From contig JBBSEW010000010.1 of assembly GCA_038239305.1 (NCBI GenBank), forward strand, positions 1-64,000: 64,000 nt of DNA. The letters run 5' to 3'. Origin of the DNA: JALYUA01 sp038239305. Its GTDB lineage: Bacteria > Acidobacteriota > Thermoanaerobaculia > UBA5066 > Gp7-AA6. Under the pieces are notes generated by a model, which saw only the letters and a list, made by a program, of their open reading frames with translations, was not told where the DNA came from and searched no databases. A program made the translations under genes and the position numbers. Position 1 is the first letter of the stretch, and every line of letters starts with the position of its first letter. Positions 1 through 8,207 of the stretch are shown piece by piece.

Positions 1-447
1 CGGCTTCGGCACCGCGTCGGTCAGCGGGCGAAGCCGCGTGCCGAATCCGCCCGCCATGATGACGGCGGACACGGGGACGGCGTCGTCGCGCACGAGATCC
101 TTGCGCAGCAGGAGGCCCGCGAGCCGGCCATCCGCCTTGACCACCGGAAGGTGGTTGACGTCGCGGTCGTTCATGATCTGGAGCGCTTCGGGGGCCGCGA
201 CGCCTTCTTCGACGCGGAAGGGGTCCGCCGTCGCGATCGCGCTGCAGGGCCCGTCGAAGGATTCGCCGCGCAGGAGGGCACGCCGGACGTCGCCGTCCGT
301 CAGCAGCCCGTACAGCCCGCCGTCGGGGTTGCCGAGGAGGAGGGCGCCCGTGCCGGCCAGATCGAGCCTCCGTACGGCCTCGGTGATCGACGCTCGCGGG
401 TCGATCAGGGTGCTCGCGAGGCGCTGACTGTAAACGTCGTTCGTCAT
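1..447 (-). CDS. CBS-pair sugar-1-phosphate nucleotidyltransferase (PtmE-like), 3' part cut by window edge
   Basis: Only the first 149 codons lie in the window; the frame is open to base 1. The N-terminal ~120 residues look like a CBS pair, including a D-R-D-V-N-H-L-P-V-V segment typical of the second CBS motif. They are followed by a nucleotidyltransferase signature (M-A-G-G-F-G-T-R-L-R-P-L-T, residues ~131-143), the nucleotide-binding loop of NTP-transferase enzymes. The order CBS then transferase is that of Campylobacter PtmE, which makes GDP-glucosamine for legionaminic acid. The start ATG at 447 has GGAGG five bases upstream and shares an ATGA overlap with the stop of the formyltransferase gene upstream in the operon. 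With the SDR and NeuB genes nearby it suggests a nucleotide-linked precursor of a nonulosonic acid. The catalytic body is outside the window, so substrate cannot be judged. Confidence 0.85.
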   Translation of the reverse strand, partial: MTNDVYSQRLASTLIDPRASITEAVRRLDLAGTGALLLGNPDGGLYGLLTDGDVRRALLRGESFDGPCSAIATADPFRVEEGVAAPEALQIMNDRDVNHLPVVKADGRLAGLLLRKDLVRDDAVPVSAVIMAGGFGTRLRPLTDAVPKP

Positions 448-1415
448 GATGTCCTCCGGGAGCTCAGCCGCTCTTCGAGTGCGCGGATCCGGGCGAGCAG
501 GTCCCGCACGTTGTCGGCTCCGGCGCCGAGACGGGTGCCGGTCGGCCAGTTCGGAAGGGCGCCGGCCTGTCCCGGCGCCCCCACCTCCTGAATCCAGAGT
601 GTCGAATCACCAGTCTTCACGATCGCTCCGTCGCTGCGCCTGCCCACGATCTCCCCGGGGGTGGCGCGATAGAGCGGCCACGAAGGGTCCCAGAAGGCGC
701 GCCACACGATCACGGGCTCCCCACCGACGACCGTCCTCGCTCCGGGGCCGGGTCGCGTGATCGCCCGCACTTTGTTGTGGAGATTCCGGCTCGTGTCGGT
801 CCAGTCCAGGCCCTCGTCTCCCTCGCGGCGCCCGCCAAAATACGTCCCGGGCAGGTCCGCCTGGCGCCGCGCTTTCGCGGAACCGCTCGCGATCCGCTCG
901 AGCGTGTCTTCGACCAGCTCGGGGAACGCGGCGACCACACGGCCGAGAACATCGCCGTAGGTGTCCGTCCATCCGATCGGAAGAGTGCGCTGCAGCACGA
1001 TGTCGCCCGTGTCGATTCCCTCGTCCATGTAGTGGCCCGTGATGCCGATCTCCGTCTCCCCGTTGATGAGCGCCCAGTTGATGACGTTGCGCCCTCGATA
1101 GAGAGGAAGCTTTCCGGCGTGGAAGTTCACGAATCCACGCGGCGCGACCGTGAGCAGATCCCGGCGCACGATCTGGTCGTAGGAGACCGAAACGTTCAGT
1201 TCCGGCGCGAAGGAACGCACGATCTCGAGGAATTCCACCGAGTTCACGTTGCCCGGCTGGAGAACCGGCAGCCCGAGCTCTTTCGCCGCCCGCTCGAGCG
1301 CGTCACCGGACGGCCTCTGCCGCACGATCACCGCGGAGACGGGCCACGGACGCCGGGCGATGCGCCGCAGGCTCTCCGCCGCCCACGCTCCGTCCCCGAA
1401 GAACAGGATCTTCAA
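444..1415 (-). CDS. Formyltransferase, probably sugar amine N-formyltransferase
   Basis: This 323-residue protein belongs to the formyltransferase (GART/Fmt) fold. The catalytic Asn and His are N97 and H99 in F-V-N-F-H-A-G-K-L-P, followed by the Y-R-G-R-N loop, and the conserved Asp lies in the D-E-G-I-D-T-G-D segment at residues 131-138. These enzymes move a formyl group from N10-formyl-tetrahydrofolate to an amine. Methionyl-tRNA formyltransferase is the housekeeping member, but this gene sits in a polysaccharide operon between a CBS-nucleotidyltransferase and a NeuB. A sugar N-formyltransferase acting on a 4-amino-4,6-dideoxy sugar or an amino nonulosonate is therefore more likely. A 4,6-dehydratase and a PLP aminotransferase further upstream in the operon would supply such an amine. 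The C-terminal ~120 residues resemble the Fmt C-terminal barrel only loosely. Confidence 0.85.
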   Translation of the reverse strand: MKILFFGDGAWAAESLRRIARRPWPVSAVIVRQRPSGDALERAAKELGLPVLQPGNVNSVEFLEIVRSFAPELNVSVSYDQIVRRDLLTVAPRGFVNFHAGKLPLYRGRNVINWALINGETEIGITGHYMDEGIDTGDIVLQRTLPIGWTDTYGDVLGRVVAAFPELVEDTLERIASGSAKARRQADLPGTYFGGRREGDEGLDWTDTSRNLHNKVRAITRPGPGARTVVGGEPVIVWRAFWDPSWPLYRATPGEIVGRRSDGAIVKTGDSTLWIQEVGAPGQAGALPNWPTGTRLGAGADNVRDLLARIRALEERLSSRRTS

Positions 1416-1479
1416 CCCGCATCTCCGTGTGCGTCCGGCCGGCCGCGGGCCGCCGCGAATCGAATCGCAAGAGCTCCGC

Positions 1480-2532
1480 TCACCCGAGATCGCTCCACTC
1501 GAGCTCTTCCTCCGCGCCGACGTCCCGGGAAAGCACGCGCCCCACGGCTCGCCCGACCTCGTCCGGTGAGATGCCCGTGCCCGGCCTCTTGAACTCGAGA
1601 TCTTCTGCGGTCAACCGGGTTCCGCGGGTGAGACCACGGCGAACGACGGCGCGGCGCCGGAAGGCCTTGCGCTTCTCGAGCTCGATCGCGCCGACGACTC
1701 GCTCGCTTCGCCCGAGCGCCTCGAAGACGGTCGCGCTTCCCGAAACGATGGCCGAAAGCTCGGCCGGATCCGCCGAGATCGCGTGGTCCCATCCCTCCAG
1801 GTCCTTCGCGACCGTGAGGTGCTTCTCCAGGATGCAGGCGCCGAGGGCCACCGCCGCGAGCGACGCCGCGATGCCCATCGTGTGATCGCTGAAACCGACG
1901 GGCACGCCGAACGCGCTCGCGAGCATCGGGATGTTGCGCAGGTTGAGCTCCCCCGGGGGGCATGGATAGATGGCGACACAGTGCAGCAGGGCCACTGGCC
2001 CCGAGCCGCCTCGGCGAAGGGTTTCGAGGGCCCGCTCGATCTCCCCCATCGTCGCCATTCCCGTCGAAAGGATGACCGGCTTGTGCGTGGACGCGACGAC
2101 CTCGAGAAGCGGGAGATGGTTCACGTCCATCGACGCCACCTTGTAAACCGGGACGTCGAGGGACTCGAGCAGCTCCACCTCCGGCGCCGAGAAACAGCTC
2201 GAGAAGAACGTGATCCCTTTCTCCCGGCAATACGCCGCGATCTCGCGGTGCTGGTCGGGCGAGAGCTGATAGAGCTCGACGGCCTGCTCGAGCGTGAGCG
2301 CCGACGGATCGAGTTTCGCGTAACGCGTGTTGCGCGCATACTCGGGGCGCGAAATCAGCGAATCCTTGCTCCACGACTGGAACTTGACGGCGTCCGCGCC
2401 GGATGCCTGCGCCGCGTCGATCAGGCGGCGACAGAGGTCCATGTCGCCGTTGTGGTTCGCTCCGATCTCCGCGATCACCCAGGGAACCTCTCCGGCTCCG
2501 ACGGCCCGGCCGCCGATCATCAGTTTTTCCAT
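1480..2532 (-). CDS. neuB: NeuB-family nonulosonate synthase (first copy)
   Basis: 350 residues. The protein condenses phosphoenolpyruvate with an N-acyl-mannosamine-type sugar to a nine-carbon sialic, legionaminic or pseudaminic acid. The canonical N-terminal motif A-E-I-G-A-N-H-N-G-D is at residues 21-30, S-D-H-T at 215-218 and E-K-H-L-T at 236-240; H217 and H238 match the metal-binding histidines of NeuB. A C-terminal antifreeze-like SAF domain (R-P-G-T-G-I-S, ~316-322) is intact. The open frame runs much farther upstream, but the real start is the ATG at 2532: it begins the family's N-terminus, has GGAG just upstream and overlaps the previous gene by 13 bases. Neighbouring SDR and CBS-nucleotidyltransferase genes favour a legionaminic-type pathway, but the sequence alone does not fix the product. 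A second, more divergent NeuB lies at 27731-28810. Confidence 0.92.
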   Translation of the reverse strand: MEKLMIGGRAVGAGEVPWVIAEIGANHNGDMDLCRRLIDAAQASGADAVKFQSWSKDSLISRPEYARNTRYAKLDPSALTLEQAVELYQLSPDQHREIAAYCREKGITFFSSCFSAPEVELLESLDVPVYKVASMDVNHLPLLEVVASTHKPVILSTGMATMGEIERALETLRRGGSGPVALLHCVAIYPCPPGELNLRNIPMLASAFGVPVGFSDHTMGIAASLAAVALGACILEKHLTVAKDLEGWDHAISADPAELSAIVSGSATVFEALGRSERVVGAIELEKRKAFRRRAVVRRGLTRGTRLTAEDLEFKRPGTGISPDEVGRAVGRVLSRDVGAEEELEWSDLG

Positions 2533-3440
2533 TGATGCTCCAGTTCGGGGTTGGCGACGGCCCACCACCACACGTAGAGGGGCTCGATCGCGTTGAGATC
2601 CGAGACGTACCGTTCGAGCCGAGCGGGCTCGTTCACCACCTGGTCCCGAAACGCCTCCACCGATTCCCGGGCTTTCTCGAGCCGACCGCGGAAAGCTCGG
2701 GGCGCCGGGACCCCGCTGTCCAGGATCGCGCGGTAGTGCGCGCGGACCACGTCCGTGGCTTTCGCCACGTCCGAAACGGAAAAGGGCGGCACGACCTTGG
2801 CGACGTTCGCCGGGTACTGTCGGTAGGCCATCTGCGGCGTCGGATCGAAATGCAGCGAGGCGCCCGAGCACCATGCCCGCGTCGCCAGGCTCCAGTCGAT
2901 GGCGGGGCCGTCGACCGGTGCGGGCGGCAGGTTCCGAAGCGTTTCGGTTCGATACGCGCTGTTCGAGAGACCGAAGGCGTTGTATCGCGGCAGGAAGCCG
3001 CTCCAATCGACGTCCCCGGCAGGCCCGAACAGGAGCCCCGTATCCGTCCCCGCTTCGTCCATGATCCTCAGGCCGCAGGCGGCCACGTCGAAGTCTTCCA
3101 GGGCGCGACGCGCCGCCTCCACGCGCGGCGAGTACATCTCGTCGTCGCAGTCGACGAAGACGACGGCGTCGCAGGCGGCCGCCAGCTCCCGGATCGCCCG
3201 GGCTCTCAGCGCCGCGGGCGAATCGCCCGCGTGCGCCGGCACCCAGTGCGCGTCGAGCCGCCTTCCCGCGAGAGATTCGACCTCGTCCGGCGTGATCCCG
3301 TCGAGCCCCACCCAGAGCTCGAACTCGCGATCGGTCTGCCCGGCGAGCGACGCCGCCCAGCCGCTCAGAAACGGCGAGGCGGCCGGGTAGGCGGTCGAAT
3401 ACACCGCCAGTCGACGCAAGCCGTTCACCACGCCGTCCAC
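2520..3440 (-). CDS. Family 2-like glycosyltransferase (GT-A)
   Basis: A 306-residue putative GT-A transferase. It opens with a beta strand (L-A-V-Y-S-T-A-Y-P, residues 11-19) and has an acidic V-F-V-D-C-D-D cluster (D97, D99, D100), the expected DXD-like metal and nucleotide-sugar site of inverting family 2 enzymes. The middle contains a G-L-S-N-S-A-Y-R segment and an I-D-W-S-L-A acceptor-side motif. No membrane segment is evident, so it is probably cytoplasmic or peripheral. It overlaps the SDR gene upstream by ~16 bases and NeuB downstream by 13 bases, so it is tightly coupled to nonulosonate synthesis. It might transfer the neighbouring product or its acceptor sugar; donor and linkage cannot be read from the sequence. 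Similarity to characterised enzymes looks weak. Confidence 0.7.
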   Translation of the reverse strand: MDGVVNGLRRLAVYSTAYPAASPFLSGWAASLAGQTDREFELWVGLDGITPDEVESLAGRRLDAHWVPAHAGDSPAALRARAIRELAAACDAVVFVDCDDEMYSPRVEAARRALEDFDVAACGLRIMDEAGTDTGLLFGPAGDVDWSGFLPRYNAFGLSNSAYRTETLRNLPPAPVDGPAIDWSLATRAWCSGASLHFDPTPQMAYRQYPANVAKVVPPFSVSDVAKATDVVRAHYRAILDSGVPAPRAFRGRLEKARESVEAFRDQVVNEPARLERYVSDLNAIEPLYVWWWAVANPELEHQWKN

Positions 3441-4213
3441 CCGCCGTCGATCAGAAGATTGCTCGCAGTCGCGTACGAAGACGCCTCCGACGCGAGAAAA
3501 ATCACCGCGCCCACGACTTCCTCGGCCGTCATCAGCCGCCGCATAGGCGACTTGCGCGCAAACCGCTCGACGAATCCCGCCTCGTGATTGTTCGCCACGC
3601 CGTGGGGCGTGATGCAGTTCACGCGCACGCCCCGTTCCGCCCAGTGCGCGCCGAGATACTTCGTCAGCATGATGACGGCGCCTTTGCTGGCCGAGTAGGC
3701 GACGGGATTGCCCAGGCTGTTTCCGTCATACAGGTCGGGATTGGACGAGACGACGCCGTATGTGGACGCGAGGTTGACGATGCTCCCCCGGCCCTGCGCG
3801 AGCATGAGGCGGCCGAACTCGCGGCACGTCAGGAACGTGCCCTTGAGGTTGACCGCGACGATCGCGTCCCAGAGCTCTTCCGGAAACGTCTCGGCGCGTG
3901 CCTCGGTGAAGCCCTGTGGCTTGTAGTGGTGGCTGTTCACGAGGACATCGACGCATCCAAACGTCTCGACGACGCGCGAAGCGAGCTCGGCCACCTCCGA
4001 CGACTTCGTGACGTCGCACGAAAAGCCGGCGACCCTTCCGCCGCCGTCCCCGAGCGCACGAGCCGACTCTTCCGGATGCGCTGCCGGTATGTCCACGGCC
4101 GCCACGCGGGCGCCGCGTTCGCGAAAAGCGGACACGAGGGAGCGCCCGATGAGGCCGCAGGCCCCCGTCACCACAACGGTGCGGTTCGAGACGTCGAAGA
4201 TCGGATCGGTCAT
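3425..4213 (-). CDS. Short-chain dehydrogenase/reductase, PtmA-like
   Basis: A classical SDR of ~262 residues. It has the NAD(P)-binding T-G-A-C-G-L-I-G loop near the N-terminus, an N-S-H-H-type region in place of N-N-A-G, a catalytic Ser in L-A-S-T-Y-G, and Y-S-A-S-K as the Y-x-x-x-K pair. A C-terminal L-L-I-D-G-G-W segment is typical of the family. In Campylobacter an SDR of this kind (PtmA) stands beside PtmE and a legionaminate synthase, and the same trio occurs here, so a role in preparing an amino-sugar precursor is a reasonable inference. I chose the ATG at 4213; a TTG at 4225 would add four residues. The gene is 25 bases downstream of the dehydratase fusion and overlaps the glycosyltransferase gene by 16 bases or fewer. 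Confidence 0.85.
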   Translation of the reverse strand: MTDPIFDVSNRTVVVTGACGLIGRSLVSAFRERGARVAAVDIPAAHPEESARALGDGGGRVAGFSCDVTKSSEVAELASRVVETFGCVDVLVNSHHYKPQGFTEARAETFPEELWDAIVAVNLKGTFLTCREFGRLMLAQGRGSIVNLASTYGVVSSNPDLYDGNSLGNPVAYSASKGAVIMLTKYLGAHWAERGVRVNCITPHGVANNHEAGFVERFARKSPMRRLMTAEEVVGAVIFLASEASSYATASNLLIDGGWTAW

Positions 4214-4250
4214 CGGGTGTTCCAAAGTCGTGGGTTCTCCGTTTCGTCCT

Positions 4251-6941
4251 TCAGATGACCGGCGTCGCCCAGTCCGGCCCGGGCAGCCCGAGCTGGGGAA
4301 TCTCCTCGCGGACGGAAACGCCGACCGAGAGCGTGGCCTCCGAAACGAACTCGTTCAGAAAACGCCGGATCATCTCCGCCTCGCCGTCGCGCGCGAGCTT
4401 CGCGAGCCGGGAAAGTGCGAGGTTGACCTGCTCGGGCGCGTACGACTCGAGCCGCCCGATGAAGATCTTGGGGTGACGCGTCTTCGCGATGTCCTCGCCC
4501 GTCGTGGAGAGCTCCTCGAACAGCTTCTCGCCCGGGCGCAGGCCCGTGAACACGATCTCCATGTCTTCGTAAGGCTTCAGGCCCGTGAGCGTGATCATGG
4601 TCGTCGCGAGATCGAGAATCCGGTGAGGCTCGCCCATATCGAGGACGAAGATCTCGCCCCCTTCGCCCATCGCGCCGGCCTGCAGAACGAGCTGGGCTGC
4701 CTCCCGCACGGTCATGAAGTACCGCCGCATTTCGGGGTGCGTTACCGTGACCGGGCCGCCCCGCTTGATCTGCTCGCGGAAGATCGGAACGACGGATCCC
4801 GCCGATCCGATCACATTGCCGAACCGGACGGCGACGAATCGGCCCGCGTAACGGTACGCGAGGTCCTGCACGACGATCTCGGCCATGCGTTTCGTCGCAC
4901 CCATCACCGAGGTCGGCCGCACGGCTTTGTCCGTCGAGATCAGAACGAACGACTCGACGCCGTATTGACCCGCGGTCTCTCCGAGCAACTTCGTGGCCAG
5001 GAGGTTGTTCTGCACCGCTTCCTCCGGGTGGCTCTCCATGAGAGGCACGTGCTTGTGCGCCGCGGCGTGGATGACGACCTGCGGGTGGAAAGTGGCGAAC
5101 ATCGAGTGGACCTTCTGTTCGTCTCCGATGTCGACGAGCAGAGGCGTAACGGGCACGCCCGGGAAGATCCTCAGAACGTCCTGTTCGATCTGGAATAGCG
5201 CCGCCTCGGATCTTTCGACGAGGAGGAGCCGCGACGGTTTGACCCGGGCGACCTGGCGCGCGAGCTCCGAACCGATCGAACCGCCGGCGCCCGTGACCAT
5301 CACGACCTTCCCCGCGAGAAAGATCCCGATCTGCTCCTCATCCAGTTGGACGGGCTCCCGGGCGAGGAGATCCTCGACGTCGACGATCCGGATGCGGGTC
5401 GTCTGGACCTTGCCCTGCAGGATCTCGTAGAGGCCCGGCACGATGAGGAGCTTCACCGGCATCTTCCGGCAGATATCGATGATCCGGAGAATTTTGGGCC
5501 GCGTGATCCGGGCGATCGTGATCACCAACTGGTTGATCTCGAGCTCTTTCACGAGGCGAGGAAGGTCGGCGGTCGTGCCGAGGACTCGAAAGCCGTGGAT
5601 CTGCGCGCCGGCCTTCGCCGGGTCGTCATCGACAAATCCCTGGACCTCGAGGCCCATGTCGTCCTTGGCGAAGATCTCCCGCGCCGCGAGAACCCCCGCG
5701 CGGCCCGCGCCGATCAGGAGCGCGCGATTGCGCACCGTGCCGATGGACCCGGAGGAGCCGAACCGCTTCTCCCGGTATTCGAAGAGCGACCGGCGGGCGA
5801 GCCGCAGCCCGAGAATGCCGAGAAACGCCAGGATCGCGTCGGTGAGGATGACGGAGACCGGCACACGCCACGCGGCGGCCGTATCCGGAAGCAGGAATCG
5901 CAGCGCCAGGAACGGAAGGCCTGCCCCCGCACAGGCCAGCAGGATCGTCCGCGCCTCCCGAAGGCCGACGTACCGCCAGATGAACCGGTACACGCCCGCC
6001 GCAGCCAGAACCGCGAACTGGATGAGGACGACGGCGAGGATCTGGCGGAGGGCACGGTCGGCCTCCCGATCCGGAACCTGGAAATCGAAGCGAAGCAGGT
6101 AGGCCGCCAGGAAGGCGGTCGCCAGGACGACCCCGTCGCACAGGAACTGGAAAAGCCGCACCACCGCGTGCATCACCCGTCCCGCTCTCGAAGGCGGCGC
6201 CGCGCCCGGGTCCCGCTCGGATGTTCCGAGGCCGGCGGCGGCGTCCGTGTCTTCCGGTGACTCGCGCTCCGGCCACGACAGGACCGGCAGGTCGAGCCCG
6301 GTCTGCAGGAGCGTGGCGAGGTCGCTTCTCCACGTCCGGCGCTTCAGGTACTCCGCGCATTCCCGAAGCTTCAGGGGGATGAGATGATTTCGGTAGTAGA
6401 GGTCGCGATCCCCGGCGACGGCCGCGAGCACTTTCTCCTCATCGAGCATCCGGAGGGTCGAAGGATCCGTCACGCCGGGACGGACCGAGAGGACGCGCTT
6501 CCAGAGCGGATCGGCGAGATCGACGTAGGTCGGAACTTCCGGCCGCGGCCCGACCAGGGACATGTCCCCGCGGATCACGTTCACGAGCTGCGGAAGCTCG
6601 TCGATCTTTGCCTTCCGCAGGAACCGGCCCACCGGCGTCGTTCGCGGGTCGTCCTTCGCCGTCACCTGGAGGCCCGGTTGGGCGACCCGCATCGTGCGGA
6701 GCTTGAGCAGAACGAACAGCTTGCCGCGGCGGCCGACTCGCTGCTGGCGGAAGAGGATCGGGCCGGGCGACGTGAGAGCGATCGCGATCGCCGCGAGAGC
6801 CAGGGCGGGCAATGCGAGCAGCAGCAGAACCGACGCCAGCAGGAAATCCACGCTGCGCGGAATTCCTCCCGGAACCGCCCCGCCCCGGCCGGTCGAAGAG
6901 TCGGGCGCGCTGCCGTCTAGCGTTTCGAGTGTTGTTCGCAT
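4251..6941 (-). CDS. Fused phosphoglycosyltransferase (PglC/WbaP-type) and membrane NDP-sugar 4,6-dehydratase (PglF/WbpM/CapD-type)
   Basis: 896 residues that join two normally separate proteins. Residues ~28-215 are a bacterial sugar transferase: a re-entrant hydrophobic helix (33-56), S-P-G-P, the K-L-R-T-M motif, the catalytic D114-E115 in A-K-I-D-E-L-P, and V-G-P-R-P-E (130-135). This domain transfers a sugar phosphate to undecaprenyl phosphate and starts glycan assembly. After a linker (~222-255) comes a complete membrane dehydratase: transmembrane helices between ~260 and ~385, a CoA-binding-like Rossmann domain (G-A-G-R-A-G, 411-416), and the dehydratase fold with G-A-G-G-S-I-G (551-557), S-T-D-K-A (669-673) and M680-x-x-x-K684. 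Met replaces the usual Tyr, as in WbpM/PglF. One chain could thus make a 4-keto-6-deoxy NDP-sugar and load the modified sugar on the lipid. The aminotransferase gene overlaps its start by 25 bases. Confidence 0.95.
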   Translation of the reverse strand: MRTTLETLDGSAPDSSTGRGGAVPGGIPRSVDFLLASVLLLLALPALALAAIAIALTSPGPILFRQQRVGRRGKLFVLLKLRTMRVAQPGLQVTAKDDPRTTPVGRFLRKAKIDELPQLVNVIRGDMSLVGPRPEVPTYVDLADPLWKRVLSVRPGVTDPSTLRMLDEEKVLAAVAGDRDLYYRNHLIPLKLRECAEYLKRRTWRSDLATLLQTGLDLPVLSWPERESPEDTDAAAGLGTSERDPGAAPPSRAGRVMHAVVRLFQFLCDGVVLATAFLAAYLLRFDFQVPDREADRALRQILAVVLIQFAVLAAAGVYRFIWRYVGLREARTILLACAGAGLPFLALRFLLPDTAAAWRVPVSVILTDAILAFLGILGLRLARRSLFEYREKRFGSSGSIGTVRNRALLIGAGRAGVLAAREIFAKDDMGLEVQGFVDDDPAKAGAQIHGFRVLGTTADLPRLVKELEINQLVITIARITRPKILRIIDICRKMPVKLLIVPGLYEILQGKVQTTRIRIVDVEDLLAREPVQLDEEQIGIFLAGKVVMVTGAGGSIGSELARQVARVKPSRLLLVERSEAALFQIEQDVLRIFPGVPVTPLLVDIGDEQKVHSMFATFHPQVVIHAAAHKHVPLMESHPEEAVQNNLLATKLLGETAGQYGVESFVLISTDKAVRPTSVMGATKRMAEIVVQDLAYRYAGRFVAVRFGNVIGSAGSVVPIFREQIKRGGPVTVTHPEMRRYFMTVREAAQLVLQAGAMGEGGEIFVLDMGEPHRILDLATTMITLTGLKPYEDMEIVFTGLRPGEKLFEELSTTGEDIAKTRHPKIFIGRLESYAPEQVNLALSRLAKLARDGEAEMIRRFLNEFVSEATLSVGVSVREEIPQLGLPGPDWATPVI

Positions 6942-8155
6942 AGTCCCTCAATCGTGTCGATCACGTATCCGATCTCGTCGTCGCGCATGCCGGGAAATAT
7001 GGGGAGACTCACGAGCCGCTTCCAGACGGCCGTCGCCACCGGAAGATCCTCCGGCCGCCAGCCGAAGTTTTCCTCGTAATACGGATGCCGGTGGAGCGGC
7101 CGCCAGTGGACGGAGCAGCCGATTCCGGCGTCCTTCAGGCCCTGGATGAACGCATTCCGGTCGATCGAAAGACGGTCGAGCCGCAGCCGGATCGGAAAGA
7201 GATGCCAGCTGTGAATCCGGTCGGGTGCGTCGGGAGGAAGCGCGATCGCGTCCACCGACCCGAGCGCCTCCCGATATCGCCTTGCCACCGTCTCTCGCGC
7301 GCCGCGCATGGTCTCCGCGCGCTCCAGCTGGTGGATGCCGATCGCGGCGGCGAGGTCCGTCAGGTTGTACTTGTAGCCGGGCGCCAGGATCCTGTAGTCC
7401 CAGCTGCCCGAGCCGGTGTACCGGTCCCAGGCGTCCTGGGAAAGCCCGTGCAGCGACATCAGGCGCATCCGGTCCGCCCGTTGCTTGTCATCCGTGACCG
7501 CCATGCCGCCTTCGCCGGTCGTGATCGTCTTGTTCGCGTAAAACGAGAAGCAAGCGACGGTCGAAGTCCCTTCGCCGCAGCGCTGCCAGGGGGATCCGCC
7601 ATCCGGGCGCCAGGCGGCCGGGAAGGCGTGGGCGGCGTCTTCGACGACCCAGAGGCCATTCTCGGCGGCGAACTTCCGGACGGCAGCGGGATCGAGGAGC
7701 AGGCCGGCGACGTGCACGGGAATCATGCCGACGATCCGGGCGCCCGGCGGAACCTTCGCGAGCGCGTGACCGCCGCGGACGAGCGCGAGCTTCCGCGCGG
7801 CGTCCTCCAGATCGAGGAGCAGGGTCTCCGGGTCGCAGTCGACCAGGACGGGAATGGCTCCAAAGTAACGGACCACCTCCGCCGTCGCGGCGAACGTCAT
7901 CGTCGGCACCAGGACCGCCTCTCCCGCCTGGAGACCGAGAGCCTCGAGAGCGAGGTGAAGCGCGGCGGTGCCGGAGTTGACGGCGACCGCGTGCCGGGCG
8001 CCGACGGCGGACGCGAACTCCTGCTCGAAGCGCCGTACGCGCGGCCCGGTCGTCAGCCAGCCGGAACGCATCGTCGCCACGACCTCGGCGATCTCGGGAT
8101 CCGAGACGTCGGGACGGAAGAACGGGACTTTTACCGCGGCGATCGTGGTCGTCAT
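6917..8155 (-). CDS. PLP-dependent sugar aminotransferase (DegT/DnrJ/EryC1/StrS family)
   Basis: A 412-residue fold-type I aminotransferase of the sugar family. The PLP lysine is K209 in F-S-F-Y-A-N-K-T-I-T-T-G-E-G-G, and the ring-stacking/aspartate motif is V-E-D-A-A-H (171-176). The N-terminal P-F-F-R-P-D-V-S-D and S-G-W-L-T-T-G-P motifs are also characteristic. Such enzymes (PglE, LegC, ArnB) add an amino group to the 4-keto-6-deoxy sugars made by PglF-type dehydratases, using glutamate. The gene overlaps the dehydratase fusion by 25 bases, so the two probably act in sequence to give a 4-amino-4,6-dideoxy sugar. That sugar could then be N-formylated by the product of 444-1415 or acetylated by an enzyme outside the window. 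Start ATG 8155; the next gene upstream ends 52 bases away. Confidence 0.92.
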   Translation of the reverse strand: MTTTIAAVKVPFFRPDVSDPEIAEVVATMRSGWLTTGPRVRRFEQEFASAVGARHAVAVNSGTAALHLALEALGLQAGEAVLVPTMTFAATAEVVRYFGAIPVLVDCDPETLLLDLEDAARKLALVRGGHALAKVPPGARIVGMIPVHVAGLLLDPAAVRKFAAENGLWVVEDAAHAFPAAWRPDGGSPWQRCGEGTSTVACFSFYANKTITTGEGGMAVTDDKQRADRMRLMSLHGLSQDAWDRYTGSGSWDYRILAPGYKYNLTDLAAAIGIHQLERAETMRGARETVARRYREALGSVDAIALPPDAPDRIHSWHLFPIRLRLDRLSIDRNAFIQGLKDAGIGCSVHWRPLHRHPYYEENFGWRPEDLPVATAVWKRLVSLPIFPGMRDDEIGYVIDTIEGLCEQHSKR

Positions 8156-8207
8156 GAGAACTTTCCCGGAGAGAAAAGCAGGGCCGCCCCATGCGGGCCG
8201 CTGCGGC

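Noticed and set aside
444..1415. Housekeeping methionyl-tRNA formyltransferase
   Set aside because: It is possible by fold, but the operon context and weak C-terminal similarity favour a sugar formyltransferase; no def gene, the usual fmt neighbour, is present.
2533..3006. 158-codon N-terminal extension of the first NeuB
   Set aside because: It lies within the glycosyltransferase gene and does not resemble NeuB; ATG 2532 has a ribosome-binding site and starts the family sequence.
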